Assembly (NCBI GenBank): GCA_039934295.1
Contig: JBDTMN010000010.1
Location: 1-46,419 of the forward strand
Direction: 5' to 3'
DNA: 46,419 bases
DNA from: Candidatus Taylorbacteria bacterium
Lineage (GTDB): Bacteria; Patescibacteriota; Minisyncoccia; Phycocordibacterales; HO2-43-120
Position numbers and translations under genes: made by a program. Numbering within the stretch: the stretch's first letter is position 1; each line of letters begins with the position of its first letter. The notes beneath the pieces were generated by a model that searched no databases, was not told the DNA's origin, and saw only the letters and a list, made by a program, of their open reading frames with translations. Positions 14,726 through 24,460 of the stretch are shown here, piece after piece.

Positions 14726-17700
14726 ATGCGAAGGCGATTACAAAATACGGCCGGGGGTTTTTCAACTATTTTTTCTTTTTTAGTATTCGGAGCCACCTGT
14801 TGTATTTCTCTCTTCTCTTACTCTCTCCAAGAAGGATACCTAACAAGTGTTCTCACCGCTCTTCCTTCTCCTCTTGGCATTCATGTAGCGAATGGGGAAG
14901 GTAATTATGCCGCGTCCGTTGCGGACGCGGCCCTCTCCCCGCAATCTCTCTCGCTCTCCTCTCCTCCCATCACCCAAAACCCAATCTACGTTCCCCAATT
15001 CAATCTTGAAGAAGTCACCGAGTCTTACGCAACCTATCTCAACGCGCTCTACGTCTCTCTTCAAAATCAATTCACTACTCTCTCCCACCTCGCAATCATC
15101 GAAACAGCTCCTGTCGCAAGCTTCGTGAGCACTTTCGACAATCCGAGAGAAAAAATTAACTCCACCGTCCTCTCCGAAGACATTCCTGCCGATTCTTCAC
15201 TCGCATCTCTTCCCCTTGCAGACGCTTCACTCGCATCTGTCCCTCTTGCTCTCGCAGACATCTCACTTTCCGACACCGCTTCACAACCCGCACGCTTATC
15301 CTGGTGGCAGAAGTTTCGATGCGTCATTGACCCCTTTGTTCCCTGGGCCACTCCCTCCTATTGTCCCAAAAAGAGCGAGCCCAATGTCTCCATTACTACA
15401 ATCACGAACTCCGTAGCTTCAGTCACAAACTCTGTCGCTACAGTTACCGACTCTCTCTCGCTCACCCTGTTGAACTGGTGGCAGAAACTTCGATGTTTCG
15501 TCGACCCCTTCATGCCCGGAGCCACACCTGCATATTGTCCGAAACCAACCGTGCAAATCACGCCTGCGCCCATCTCTTCCCCCACGCCTTCTCCTCTCTT
15601 TTCTCTTTTTCAGAACAACCCGTCTACCACAAACATCACCCAAAACCCTACCTACTACACCACCTACACTACGCAAGGTGTCCCACAATCCTACGTCGAC
15701 GCTCTTTTCACGAATCTCCAGAACCAACTCTACGGTCTTGCTCTCCACGAATCCCTCCAGACCGACCGAATTTTTGACAGTATCAGACGCTCAAACTCAA
15801 GCTCTAACTCAAATTCGAATTCAAATTCAGGCGGAAGCAGTGGAAGCGGAGGCACCCTCACCTCTCTCGATGCTTCCGGAGGCACAACAGGTCTCTCCTT
15901 TACCGGAGGCCCGATTACCACTTCAGGAACGCTTACCCTAAATGGCACCCTTGCCACCACAAATGGAGGAACTGGCACCTCCACCTCTCCTTCGCAAGGA
16001 CAGCTTCTTCTCGGCAACGCTCTTGGAGGATATGACCTTGTCGCAACTTCGTCTCTCGGCATCGTCGGTGGGGGAGGAGGCATAACTGACTTGTCCACAT
16101 TCACCACCGACGATCTTTCCCAAGGCTCAACAAATCTGTATTCGCAGTGGTTGACTTCCGGCTCCAACATATTTTACAATGCGGGCAATGTTGGCATTGG
16201 CACCACTACTCCCCAATTTGATCTTGACGTAGATGGCACTGCTCGCTTCGGCTCTCTCGTTACCGGAGGACAGACGATCGGTGGAGACTTTGCCGTAACA
16301 GGGAATACTACCTTGGACACATTGAACGGACTTCTCTTTGGCACGAACGGTCTCGTGGGAGCTGTTGCAACTTCTTCTCTCAACATTAATTCTGACAATC
16401 TCGTCCAAGGTTCCACCAATCTTTTCTTTTCCAATACTCTCGTCAATTCTTTCGTGAACGGCTCAACTACTATTCCCAAGACGTACACGGCCAACACCTT
16501 CACCGGCAATCAAACGTTCAATGGTTCCAACCTTTTCGGAGGCGCGGCTACATTCAACGGAGGACTCTCCATTGATGCATTGAACGGACCTCTTCAAGCC
16601 AATAACGGCACAGTCTCTGCCACCACATCAATCGGAGTGCTCTATGGAGGCACTGGAACTTCTACTCCTCCCTCACTCGGACAGCTTCTTCTTGGAAATG
16701 CATCCGGAGGATATGACCTTGTAGCGACTTCATCGCTGAACATTACCTCGAATCTCGCTAGCGTCTCCGGAACTCTCGGTATTGCTAACGGTGGCACCGG
16801 CGCGACTTCATTCGGACAGGGTTGGCTGTTTTCAAGCGGAGGCACAGGAGCGCTCTCGGCTTCGTCTTCTCCGACCGTTGCATACTTGACGGCGACCTCT
16901 ACAACTGCGACCTCGACGTTTGCGGGAGGCATACGAGCTTCATGTTTTTCAGTCGACGGCATCACTTGTATAACTGGAGGAGGTGGAGGAGGGTCGGGCA
17001 CAGTGGGCTCTGGCACAACGGGACAGATTCCTTACTACGCGGCGAACGGAACGACTTTGACCGCGACTTCATCGATCTTTCTCGCGCAGAATGGGAGAGT
17101 TGGGATTGGAACGGTGAGTCCTCAAGCTCTTCTTGATGTAGGCGGTTATGGAAGTCCTGTGTTTTCAGGAACGGCACTTGTTGTAAAAGCCAACAACACG
17201 AGTATCGGAGGCATTGAGGTATCTAACGCGGGAATTGGTGGGTATTCCGCACTATCGCTCTATGGAAGTGGTAGTGCGAGCGTGTCTATTTTACAGGGGA
17301 CAGGGACAAATTTCGGCACGATTTTTGGCCTTAGTAACTTTGCTACTGCCCAAGTGGTCGCAACCAATAATCTGATTCTTAAAACAAACGCGGCGAACCC
17401 AATGCTTTTTGCAACCAACAACACAGAAAGGATGAGAATATTATCGAATGGCAACATTGGCATTGGCACCACGTCTCCTTGGCGCACGCTCTCCGTAAAC
17501 GGCTCATCTGATTTAGGAACAAACGCTCTCGCCGGTTCATTTACCGCAACTTCCTCTAACGCCACTTCAACATTTGCGGGAGGAATAACGTCACCTTGCT
17601 TCTCAATCGACGGCATCACTTGTATAACTGGAGGAGGTGGAGGAGGGTCGGGCACAGTGGGCTCTGGCACAACGGGACAGTTCCCTTACTTCGCTGCGAA

Positions 17701-20700
17701 TGGCACGACTTTGACGGCCACGTCATCCTTGTTTCTCGCATCATCGGGGAATGTGGGGATTGGTACTATAACTCCGAGCGGACAATTGTCCATAAATATC
17801 AATAGGGCTAACAGTGGGTATAAAACATGGGACGTTAGTAGTCAAGGTGTGTTCGATGGGTATCAAAACACTAGTGATAGCGTCAAAAGGATTTTGGATA
17901 TAGTGGCTATCGGATCACAGGACGGAACCCAAGGAGGTGGTGTAATTCGTTTTATTACAAATCCAGCAACATCTAATACAGGTGTTGAGGCGATGAGGAT
18001 TGATAGGACAGGCAACATCGGCATTGGCACCACTACTCCTCTCGCAAAACTTTCCGTGAAAGGTGCGGGTTCCACAACAGGCGTGAATTTCCAGACGACC
18101 AATTCAAGTGACACTCCTTTATTTACCATTTTAGATAGTGGCAACGTCGGGATTGGAACTTCTGCTCCTCAACAGCAACTAACTCTTTCAGGTACTTCAA
18201 GTGTAAGTATGCTTACAGAAATATTTTCAAACGATACAGCATCCGGAGGTATTTTGGGATTGAAAGCAAGAGGAACATTAGGAACTCCAGCAGTGCCACA
18301 AGCTAACGATAATCTCTTTAGTATTGGAGCGGGAGGATACAATACTGTGACTATGTACAACTACAATAAAGCATTTTTTGGTATGAAAGCTTCACAAACT
18401 TGGACTTCAACTGCTAATGGTACATATATGACTTTTGAAACAACTCCTAATGGTTCAACTACTCGAGCAGAAAGAATGAGAATTACGGATGCAGGCAACA
18501 TCGGCATAGGCACCACTACGCCATCGGCAAAACTCCAGATATCTTCTGATACTTCTATTTTGCGCCTCTCAAGCTCGGTGGGGACAAATGGTTTTGACTT
18601 TGCTAGAAGTACAGTAACAGGAGGGCTAGAAATACAGGGCAATCAAGTAGGATTTAATAATATTATTCTCGCGCCTACTTCCGGCAACGTCGGCATCGGC
18701 ACCACCTCCCCATGGCGCACGCTCTCCGTAAACGGCTCATCTGATTTAGGAACGAACGCTCTCGCGGGTTCATTTACCGCAACTTCCTCTAGCGCTACTT
18801 CAACATTTGCCGGTGGAATACGAGCTTCATGTTTTTCAATTGACGGCATCACTTGTATAACTGGAGGAGGTGGAGGAGGGTCGGGCACAGTGGGCTCTGG
18901 CACAACGGGACAGTTCCCTTACTTCGCTGCGAATGGAACAACCTTGACCGCGACTTCGTCAATCTTTTTGGCGACATCGGGGAATGTGGGGATTGGTACA
19001 ACGACACCTGGATCAAAACTAGTAGTTTCTTCCGCTTCTGGCGGTACAGCTCCATGGTTTACTCCCGATCTCTTGATTCAGGGTCCAGGGGCCGGAGTTT
19101 ATATGCAAAATACTGGTGCTGGAGGGGGCTTTGGACACGTAGGGGTTGGGGGTACCTCAGGAAGTCTTATAATGTCTTTCCCAAGCACTAAGACATTACA
19201 ATTTCAGTCTACTGACGGGTCAATCTTCAATCCGAGGATGGTAATTGATGGAGTGACCGGCAGCGTAGGGATTGGAACTTCTGCTCCTCAACAGCAGCTA
19301 ACTCTTTCAGGTACTTCAAATGTAAGTATGCTTACAGAAATATTTATAAACGATACAATATCCGGAGGTATTTTGGGATTGAAAGCAAGAGGAACATCAG
19401 GAACTCCAGCAGTGCCACAAGCTGACGATAATCTCTTTAGTATTGGAGCGGGAGGATACAATACTGTGACTATGTACAACTACAATAAAGCATTTTTTGG
19501 TATGAAAGCGTCACAAACTTGGACTTCAACTGCCAATGGTACATATATGACTTTTGAAACAACTCCTGCTGGTTCAACTACTCGAGGAGAGAGAATGAGA
19601 ATTACGGATGCAGGCAACATTGGTATCGGGACGACGAATCCCAGCACAAACAAACTCGTAGTCGTCGGAGACATTCGAGTGGGCACCTCCGGAACCAACG
19701 GATGTCTCCAAGGATTTGGTGGCGCAGCTCTAGTTGGTTCTTGTTCTTCCGACATCAGATTAAAAAAAGACATCATTCCTTTCACTAGCGTTTTGGATAA
19801 GTTTACACAATTGCAACCCGTCTCTTACTCTTGGAGAAATGATGAATTCCCTGATCGTGGTTTTGGCACAAGCAGAGTATCGGGACTCATCGCGGATGAT
19901 GTGCAAAATATCTTTCCAGAACTCGTAGGGGAAGACAGCCAAGGGTACAAGACAGTGAGCTACGGAGTTGGTTTGCAGATGCTTTCAATCGAGGCCATCA
20001 AGGAGCTAAAAGAACGCAACACCTCCCTCGCTTCTCTCGCCTCCACAACCGCAGAGTCACTTTCAACGAACGTCGGACTTTTGAATTCTTCCCTCTCTAC
20101 ATCTCACCAGACAGTTTCGAGTCTAGCTTTAGCTCTTGACGCAACTGACAAGAAAGTGAACGAAAACTTCAGCTCTCTTGACTCTAAGATTGCCGATATC
20201 GCAAGTACTACCAAAAATCTAGCATCATCACTCCTCACTCTCGACTCCGCGCTACCCTCTACGCTTGCCTCTACCCTCACCGCAAGCTCCACCTTCATAA
20301 CATCCATCGCTTCCTCAACCGCTCTCCTTATTGCTTCTTCAACTGCCGACACCCTCGCTTCATCATCCCCATCGTTCATCACTCGAGTTGCTTCTGCTGT
20401 GCAAGAGCTTGTGCAGTCGGCGGGCGAATGGGCTCTCACCAAAATCACTGCCACTTTGGCAGTCTTCACTCACGTGGAGACGCAGACCTTGAAAACCGAA
20501 ACCGCAGAGGTGACGAAGGGGCTGGAGATGACTGATGCGGCAACAGGCTCGGTGTATTGCGTCATCATCAAGAATGGAGATTGGGATAAGCGAGCGGGTT
20601 CGTGCAACTCGGCAACTTCGACCGCGCCAATTTCAATACCTCCGACAGTCGATTCTCCGGATACATCGAATTCTTCCGATTCTCTCCCAAAAGAGTCTTC

Positions 20701-20947
20701 CAATGAGTCTGCGGATGCGACTACATCGACAACTACGACCGAGATATCTGCGGAACAATCTGAGGGCGACACCTCAACTACCACGTCAGACGAGGGCGAA
20801 AATCCTTCGGCCCCTTCCGAAATTTTGACTCCATCTATTCCGCAATCGTCTGCTGAAACAGAGTCTTCTCCATCTGAAGCTATTCCTTCCGTTTCCGAAC
20901 CAGTGTCCGAAGACACAGGTCGCTCCGAAAGTGCCGAAACGTCGTGA
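14726..20947 (+). CDS. giant secreted repeat protein with S74 intramolecular chaperone
   Basis: The 2073-aa protein is probably a surface fibre. It opens with a signal-like helix (TIFSFLVFGATCCISLFSYS, residues 13-32). A Ser/Ala/Pro-rich region holds a duplicated motif WWQK-(F/L)-RC-DPF-P-ATP-YCPK (about 193-217 and 251-273). From about 489 to 1635 there are eleven (V/I)GIGT-x-x-P repeats, typical of trimeric fibre shafts, with Gly-rich linkers. SDIRLKKDI near residue 1675 opens a Peptidase_S74 chaperone domain, which in phage tail spikes trimerises the fibre and cuts itself at this Ser. About 300 Ser/Thr-rich residues follow it, including a VYCVIIKNGDW..C segment and an acidic tail. Start at 14726 matches the signal; an ATG at 14624 adds 34 unfitting residues. 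Confidence 0.85.
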   Translation: MRRRLQNTAGGFSTIFSFLVFGATCCISLFSYSLQEGYLTSVLTALPSPLGIHVANGEGNYAASVADAALSPQSLSLSSPPITQNPIYVPQFNLEEVTESYATYLNALYVSLQNQFTTLSHLAIIETAPVASFVSTFDNPREKINSTVLSEDIPADSSLASLPLADASLASVPLALADISLSDTASQPARLSWWQKFRCVIDPFVPWATPSYCPKKSEPNVSITTITNSVASVTNSVATVTDSLSLTLLNWWQKLRCFVDPFMPGATPAYCPKPTVQITPAPISSPTPSPLFSLFQNNPSTTNITQNPTYYTTYTTQGVPQSYVDALFTNLQNQLYGLALHESLQTDRIFDSIRRSNSSSNSNSNSNSGGSSGSGGTLTSLDASGGTTGLSFTGGPITTSGTLTLNGTLATTNGGTGTSTSPSQGQLLLGNALGGYDLVATSSLGIVGGGGGITDLSTFTTDDLSQGSTNLYSQWLTSGSNIFYNAGNVGIGTTTPQFDLDVDGTARFGSLVTGGQTIGGDFAVTGNTTLDTLNGLLFGTNGLVGAVATSSLNINSDNLVQGSTNLFFSNTLVNSFVNGSTTIPKTYTANTFTGNQTFNGSNLFGGAATFNGGLSIDALNGPLQANNGTVSATTSIGVLYGGTGTSTPPSLGQLLLGNASGGYDLVATSSLNITSNLASVSGTLGIANGGTGATSFGQGWLFSSGGTGALSASSSPTVAYLTATSTTATSTFAGGIRASCFSVDGITCITGGGGGGSGTVGSGTTGQIPYYAANGTTLTATSSIFLAQNGRVGIGTVSPQALLDVGGYGSPVFSGTALVVKANNTSIGGIEVSNAGIGGYSALSLYGSGSASVSILQGTGTNFGTIFGLSNFATAQVVATNNLILKTNAANPMLFATNNTERMRILSNGNIGIGTTSPWRTLSVNGSSDLGTNALAGSFTATSSNATSTFAGGITSPCFSIDGITCITGGGGGGSGTVGSGTTGQFPYFAANGTTLTATSSLFLASSGNVGIGTITPSGQLSININRANSGYKTWDVSSQGVFDGYQNTSDSVKRILDIVAIGSQDGTQGGGVIRFITNPATSNTGVEAMRIDRTGNIGIGTTTPLAKLSVKGAGSTTGVNFQTTNSSDTPLFTILDSGNVGIGTSAPQQQLTLSGTSSVSMLTEIFSNDTASGGILGLKARGTLGTPAVPQANDNLFSIGAGGYNTVTMYNYNKAFFGMKASQTWTSTANGTYMTFETTPNGSTTRAERMRITDAGNIGIGTTTPSAKLQISSDTSILRLSSSVGTNGFDFARSTVTGGLEIQGNQVGFNNIILAPTSGNVGIGTTSPWRTLSVNGSSDLGTNALAGSFTATSSSATSTFAGGIRASCFSIDGITCITGGGGGGSGTVGSGTTGQFPYFAANGTTLTATSSIFLATSGNVGIGTTTPGSKLVVSSASGGTAPWFTPDLLIQGPGAGVYMQNTGAGGGFGHVGVGGTSGSLIMSFPSTKTLQFQSTDGSIFNPRMVIDGVTGSVGIGTSAPQQQLTLSGTSNVSMLTEIFINDTISGGILGLKARGTSGTPAVPQADDNLFSIGAGGYNTVTMYNYNKAFFGMKASQTWTSTANGTYMTFETTPAGSTTRGERMRITDAGNIGIGTTNPSTNKLVVVGDIRVGTSGTNGCLQGFGGAALVGSCSSDIRLKKDIIPFTSVLDKFTQLQPVSYSWRNDEFPDRGFGTSRVSGLIADDVQNIFPELVGEDSQGYKTVSYGVGLQMLSIEAIKELKERNTSLASLASTTAESLSTNVGLLNSSLSTSHQTVSSLALALDATDKKVNENFSSLDSKIADIASTTKNLASSLLTLDSALPSTLASTLTASSTFITSIASSTALLIASSTADTLASSSPSFITRVASAVQELVQSAGEWALTKITATLAVFTHVETQTLKTETAEVTKGLEMTDAATGSVYCVIIKNGDWDKRAGSCNSATSTAPISIPPTVDSPDTSNSSDSLPKESSNESADATTSTTTTEISAEQSEGDTSTTTSDEGENPSAPSEILTPSIPQSSAETESSPSEAIPSVSEPVSEDTGRSESAETS
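18149..19619 (+). repeat. 352-bp internal duplication in the giant gene
   Basis: Bases 18149-18500 and 19268-19619 (offset 1119) are almost identical with scattered single changes, including silent ones. Each encodes one VGIGTSAPQQQ..GERMRITDAGN module. Shorter near-identical blocks lie at about 16960-17040, 17610-17690 and 18840-18920 (the Gly-rich SGTVGSGTTGQ linker) and at 17466-17580/18705-18800. Confidence 0.9.
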
Positions 20948-20951
20948 AAAA

Positions 20952-20972
20952 TGTCAAGGTTAAACCTTGACA
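20952..20972. promoter_or_regulatory. 21-bp perfect palindrome containing TTGACA
   Basis: The 10-bp arms around a central A make a perfect palindrome right after the giant gene. It ends in TTGACA (20967-20972), a consensus -35. It could be a terminator stem or an operator over the promoter of the next gene; no T run follows. Confidence 0.5.
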
Positions 20973-21007
20973 TAGCGGTTAAAAAATAAATGAGATACTA
21001 TAGCGCA

Positions 21008-21607
21008 ATGGAAAGAGATGAAAAAAAGCGTGGAAGTATCGAGGTGCAGGATATTTATTTTGGAAAAGTCGGGCATTCCATCAAGAATCCGGTTGCAAAA
21101 TGGCTGATTGATATTATTTGGAGCGACAGGGTAAGAAAGAAGGAATACGTTTTCAAATTTTTCGCGCTCTCATTTGCCGATTCCGAAGTTCCCTGGTACA
21201 CGAACTTCATGAACGAATTTTTCTCTAAGCAGAAAGTGAAATGTTACTTCAACAAGAACAACGACACTTTTATTATCTATCCAGTAATAGGAAATTCACA
21301 TCCCGAAACGTTTATAGAAATACCTAAAAAAGCGAATACGTATGTTCAGTCGAGGAAAGAAGTCTGGGAGAAAGTGAAGGGGTGGAAACTTGACCCGCTG
21401 TCGGTAAAGAAAGAAGAGGCAGGGGGGATGTTTAGTTTGGAGTTCAAAGGCGAATATGAAAAAGATGGTAAGACTTCCATGGTGCTCGAGCATACCGTAT
21501 TTAAGGGCATGAAAAAGGTTGTTTTGCAGGCGTTTGTATCAAAAGGCGCCGACCCGAGGGCGATTGCAGATATTAAAAAGGTCGCCCAGTCGATTAAACT
21601 ACTTTAG
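21008..21607 (+). CDS. conserved-type protein of unknown function
   Basis: I do not recognise this 199-aa protein. It is soluble, basic and mixed alpha/beta in appearance, with no signal peptide and no clear catalytic motif; the last 45 residues alternate as beta strands and a helix (VLEHTVFKGMKKVVLQAFV..IADIKKVAQSIKLL). I chose ATG at 21008 because TGA-GATACT ends 8 nt upstream; ATG at 20990 in frame adds six residues. It precedes uppP by 9 nt and may share its transcript. Confidence 0.7.
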   Translation: MERDEKKRGSIEVQDIYFGKVGHSIKNPVAKWLIDIIWSDRVRKKEYVFKFFALSFADSEVPWYTNFMNEFFSKQKVKCYFNKNNDTFIIYPVIGNSHPETFIEIPKKANTYVQSRKEVWEKVKGWKLDPLSVKKEEAGGMFSLEFKGEYEKDGKTSMVLEHTVFKGMKKVVLQAFVSKGADPRAIADIKKVAQSIKLL

Positions 21608-21616
21608 TGTGATTGT

Positions 21617-22390
21617 ATGGATATTTTTCAAGTAATAATTCTAAGTATAGTCGAAGGAATCACCGAATTTCTTCCGATATCTTCGACTGGTCATCTTATT
21701 TTAGCGAGTCATATCCTGGGACTTTCTCAAACCGATTTTTTAAAAAGCTTTGAGATAGCTATCCAACTTGGAGCGGTTCTCTCTGTGATTTTTCTCTATG
21801 GGAAATCGTATCTCTTGAAGCTTTCGATGATAAAAAAATTGGTTGTCGCGTTTATTCCGACCGCACTTCTCGGGCTACTCTTCTATTCCTTTATCAAAAA
21901 GAATCTCCTCGGAAATGAATCTGTCGTTCTCTTTGCACTCGGAATCGGCGGAGTTCTTATTATTATTTTTGAGCTGATATTGAAAAAAAGAGAAGAAGAG
22001 CAGAAGCAAAATCTAGAGACCCTCACATACAAACAGGCTTTTCTTGTAGGTCTCGCCCAGTCTGTCGCAATTATTCCAGGAGTTTCAAGATCGGCTACCA
22101 CGGTTTTAGGAGGGCGGTTTTTGGGGTTAAGCATGAAAAGCGCAGTCGAGTTCTCTTTTCTTCTGGCACTTCCTACAATGCTTGCCGCTACCGGACTTGA
22201 TTTGGTGAAAAATTGGAGTTTATTCACTCATTCTGAAATTGGCGTGTTGTTTTTGGGCTTCATTTTGTCATTTACGGTTGCGGTCTTCTCCATAAAATTC
22301 CTTCTGACATTTATTAAAAAATATTCGTTTATTTCTTTCGGAGTTTATAGAATTTTTATCGCGCTTTTGTTTTGGACATTTTTAATATAG
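21617..22390 (+). CDS. uppP: undecaprenyl-diphosphatase
   Basis: The 257-aa membrane enzyme removes a phosphate from undecaprenyl diphosphate, recycling the lipid carrier for cell-wall sugars. EGITEFLPISSTGHLIL and the PGVSRSATT motif are the two family signatures with the active-site Glu, Ser and Arg. Seven or eight hydrophobic helices are seen. The length is close to the family's usual 265-275. It also makes cells bacitracin-tolerant in known species. Confidence 0.95.
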   Translation: MDIFQVIILSIVEGITEFLPISSTGHLILASHILGLSQTDFLKSFEIAIQLGAVLSVIFLYGKSYLLKLSMIKKLVVAFIPTALLGLLFYSFIKKNLLGNESVVLFALGIGGVLIIIFELILKKREEEQKQNLETLTYKQAFLVGLAQSVAIIPGVSRSATTVLGGRFLGLSMKSAVEFSFLLALPTMLAATGLDLVKNWSLFTHSEIGVLFLGFILSFTVAVFSIKFLLTFIKKYSFISFGVYRIFIALLFWTFLI

Positions 22391-22436
22391 GATATATGGA
22401 ACTTACGAATTTATAACGGGAGGAATCGAGCTTTCC

Positions 22437-22490
22437 ATTGGAGTGGAGTTCAACCTCCAACTCCGCTTGTCAGCGGGGTCCTCATTTTAA
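22437..22490 (+). terminator. tandem hairpins between uppP and pyrB
   Basis: GGAGTGGA can pair with TCC-A-ACTCC (about 22439-22463, one bulge), and CCGCT/AGCGG form a second hairpin at about 22462-22476. ATTTT follows. It may end the uppP transcript or act as a leader attenuator of the pyr genes. No PyrR-binding motif was recognised. Confidence 0.4.
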
Positions 22491-22524
22491 CAGCTACTCG
22501 AAGACTCGTAGGTAAAAATGGGAC

Positions 22525-23424
22525 ATGAAGCATATCGTAGAATCACAGCAGTTTAACCCCTCGATTCTCTCGGAAATTTTCTCTTTAGCGGATAAATTGT
22601 CGGCAAAGAAAGATAATTCGATGAGGGGGAAAATAATGGCATCTGTTTTCTATGAACCGAGCACTCGCACTCGGTTTTCTTTTGAGTCAGCGATGTTGCG
22701 CCTTGGCGGCTCCGTGATAACCACCGAAAATGCCAAAGAATTTTCCTCGGCTGCAAAAGGAGAAACGCTCGAAGACTCGATTAAGGTCATCAATCATTAC
22801 GCGGACGTGATTGTGCTCCGCCATCCCGAAGCGGGTGCGGCAAAAAGAGCTTCGCTCGTCTCCTCTGTTCCCGTTGTGAATGCCGGAGATGGCGCGGGAC
22901 AACATCCGACCCAGGCGCTTCTCGACCTCTACACGATACTAAAAGAGCTCAAAAAAATAGACGGAATCACCATTGCCATGGTGGGAGACCTCAAAAACGG
23001 CCGGACGGTGCGCTCGCTTTGTTATCTGCTTCGAAAATACAAAAATGTTCGTATCTATTTTGTTTCGCCGAAAGAGCTTCGCATGATGGATGATATCAAA
23101 GACGAACTTCGCAAATACAAAGTGGATTTTGAAGAATCATCTTCCCTCGAGGGCGTCATCTCAAAGTGTGACGTGGTGTATCAGACTCGAATCCAGAAAG
23201 AACGCTTCGCGTCTCTCGAGGAATATCAGAAGTTAAAAGGACGGTTCATCATTTCAAATAAAGAAGTGAAAATGATGAAGCCGAAATCAATCATCATGCA
23301 CCCCTTGCCCCGAGTGGACGAGATTTTGCCTGAAGTGGACACATCAGAGAAGGCGGTATACTTCAAGCAGGCCTATTATGGGGTGTTGATTCGAATGGCA
23401 CTTTTGAAACTTTTGCTAAAGTAA
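22525..23424 (+). CDS. pyrB: aspartate carbamoyltransferase, catalytic subunit
   Basis: The 299-aa enzyme joins carbamoyl phosphate and aspartate, the second step of UMP synthesis. YEPSTRTRFSFE is the carbamoyl-phosphate loop, HPTQALLDL and GDLKNGRTVRSL are the conserved central blocks, and HPLPRVDEI the aspartate loop. Length matches catalytic chains without a regulatory partner; no pyrI is seen nearby. It is the first gene of pyrB-pyrC-pyrE-pyrF, which are packed tightly (pyrC starts 2 nt after its stop). Confidence 0.96.
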   Translation: MKHIVESQQFNPSILSEIFSLADKLSAKKDNSMRGKIMASVFYEPSTRTRFSFESAMLRLGGSVITTENAKEFSSAAKGETLEDSIKVINHYADVIVLRHPEAGAAKRASLVSSVPVVNAGDGAGQHPTQALLDLYTILKELKKIDGITIAMVGDLKNGRTVRSLCYLLRKYKNVRIYFVSPKELRMMDDIKDELRKYKVDFEESSSLEGVISKCDVVYQTRIQKERFASLEEYQKLKGRFIISNKEVKMMKPKSIIMHPLPRVDEILPEVDTSEKAVYFKQAYYGVLIRMALLKLLLK

Positions 23425-23425
23425 C

Positions 23426-24460
23426 ATGTTGAATAAATTTCCCAGCTTCATCGACGCTCATGTTCACCTCCGAGAACCCGGAGCGACTCACAAGGAGGAT
23501 TTTTATACGGGCTCGCGCGCGGCGATTGCGGGTGGATTCACCTATATACTGGATATGCCGAATAATCCGACTCCTACCGTGAGTCTCGAGAGGCTTCAAG
23601 AAAAAATCGCGCTTTCAAAAAAAGCTTTGTGCGAAGTCGGTTTCCATTACGGCACAAACGGGAAAAATATGGATACATTTGAATCCATAAAAAACAACCC
23701 GCGGGTTTTCGGATTGAAACTCTATTGTAATCACACGACTGGGGAAATGCTCATTGAAGATAAAAAAATTCTGAACGCTGTATTTAAGGCGTGGAATTCT
23801 CCGAAGCCAATTCTCCTTCATGCCGAAGGTAATGAGCTTGCAATAGCCATTGAACTCGGAAGAATGAACAATAAAAAAATTCATGTCTGCCACATATCGC
23901 AAAGCTACGAAGTGGAAATGGTTCGTCAAGCAAAGAAAAAAGGTCAGATGATAACCGCGGGAGTTACTCCGCACCATCTTTTTATGACAGAGAAAGATCG
24001 AGAAAAGATGAAAGGATACGCAACGATGAAGCCACCCTTGGGAAGCATTAAGGACCGGGAAGTACTCTGGAAGGGCCTAATTGAGGGTACAATAGACATT
24101 GTTGAGACCGACCATGCTCCCCACACCAAAGAAGAAAAAGAGAAAGATCCGCCCGCCTATGGCGTGCCAGGACTTGAAACCGCAGTCGGACTTCTCTTTA
24201 AAGCGGTAAAAGAAAAAAGAATCAAAGTGGGAGACGTGGTAAAATGGCTTTACGAAAATCCAAAAAATATTTTCAAAATTCCTCAAGGCGCAGACACCTA
24301 TATCGAGCTTGACCCCGAAAAACCCTACAGAATCGGCGAGAGCGGATACGAGACAAAGTGCGGCTGGTCGCCATTTGACGGGTGGGAAGCGTATGGGAAA
24401 GTCGAATCAGTCGTGATTGAAGGCAGGAAAATAATGGAGAATCATAAAATTTTGAACTAA
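23426..24460 (+). CDS. pyrC: dihydroorotase
   Basis: The 344-aa amidohydrolase closes carbamoyl aspartate to dihydroorotate. DAHVHLREPG supplies two zinc His ligands. GLKLYCN carries the Lys expected to be carboxylated, LLHAEG and HVCHIS add His ligands, and ETDHAPHT the catalytic Asp. The form resembles the compact CAD-like dihydroorotases rather than the longer type I bacterial ones. Its TAA stop overlaps the pyrE ATG (TAATG at 24458-24462), which suggests coupled translation. Confidence 0.95.
   Translation: MLNKFPSFIDAHVHLREPGATHKEDFYTGSRAAIAGGFTYILDMPNNPTPTVSLERLQEKIALSKKALCEVGFHYGTNGKNMDTFESIKNNPRVFGLKLYCNHTTGEMLIEDKKILNAVFKAWNSPKPILLHAEGNELAIAIELGRMNNKKIHVCHISQSYEVEMVRQAKKKGQMITAGVTPHHLFMTEKDREKMKGYATMKPPLGSIKDREVLWKGLIEGTIDIVETDHAPHTKEEKEKDPPAYGVPGLETAVGLLFKAVKEKRIKVGDVVKWLYENPKNIFKIPQGADTYIELDPEKPYRIGESGYETKCGWSPFDGWEAYGKVESVVIEGRKIMENHKILN

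Noticed and set aside
14726-20947. Prophage region because of the tail-fibre-like S74 protein
   Set aside because: No capsid, terminase, portal, integrase or lysis genes lie near; neighbours are housekeeping genes and the protein carries a signal peptide.
14840-20973. Many long ORFs in other frames across the giant gene
   Set aside because: They mirror its biased, repetitive codon use, repeat when the modules repeat and show no family motifs; they are shadows.
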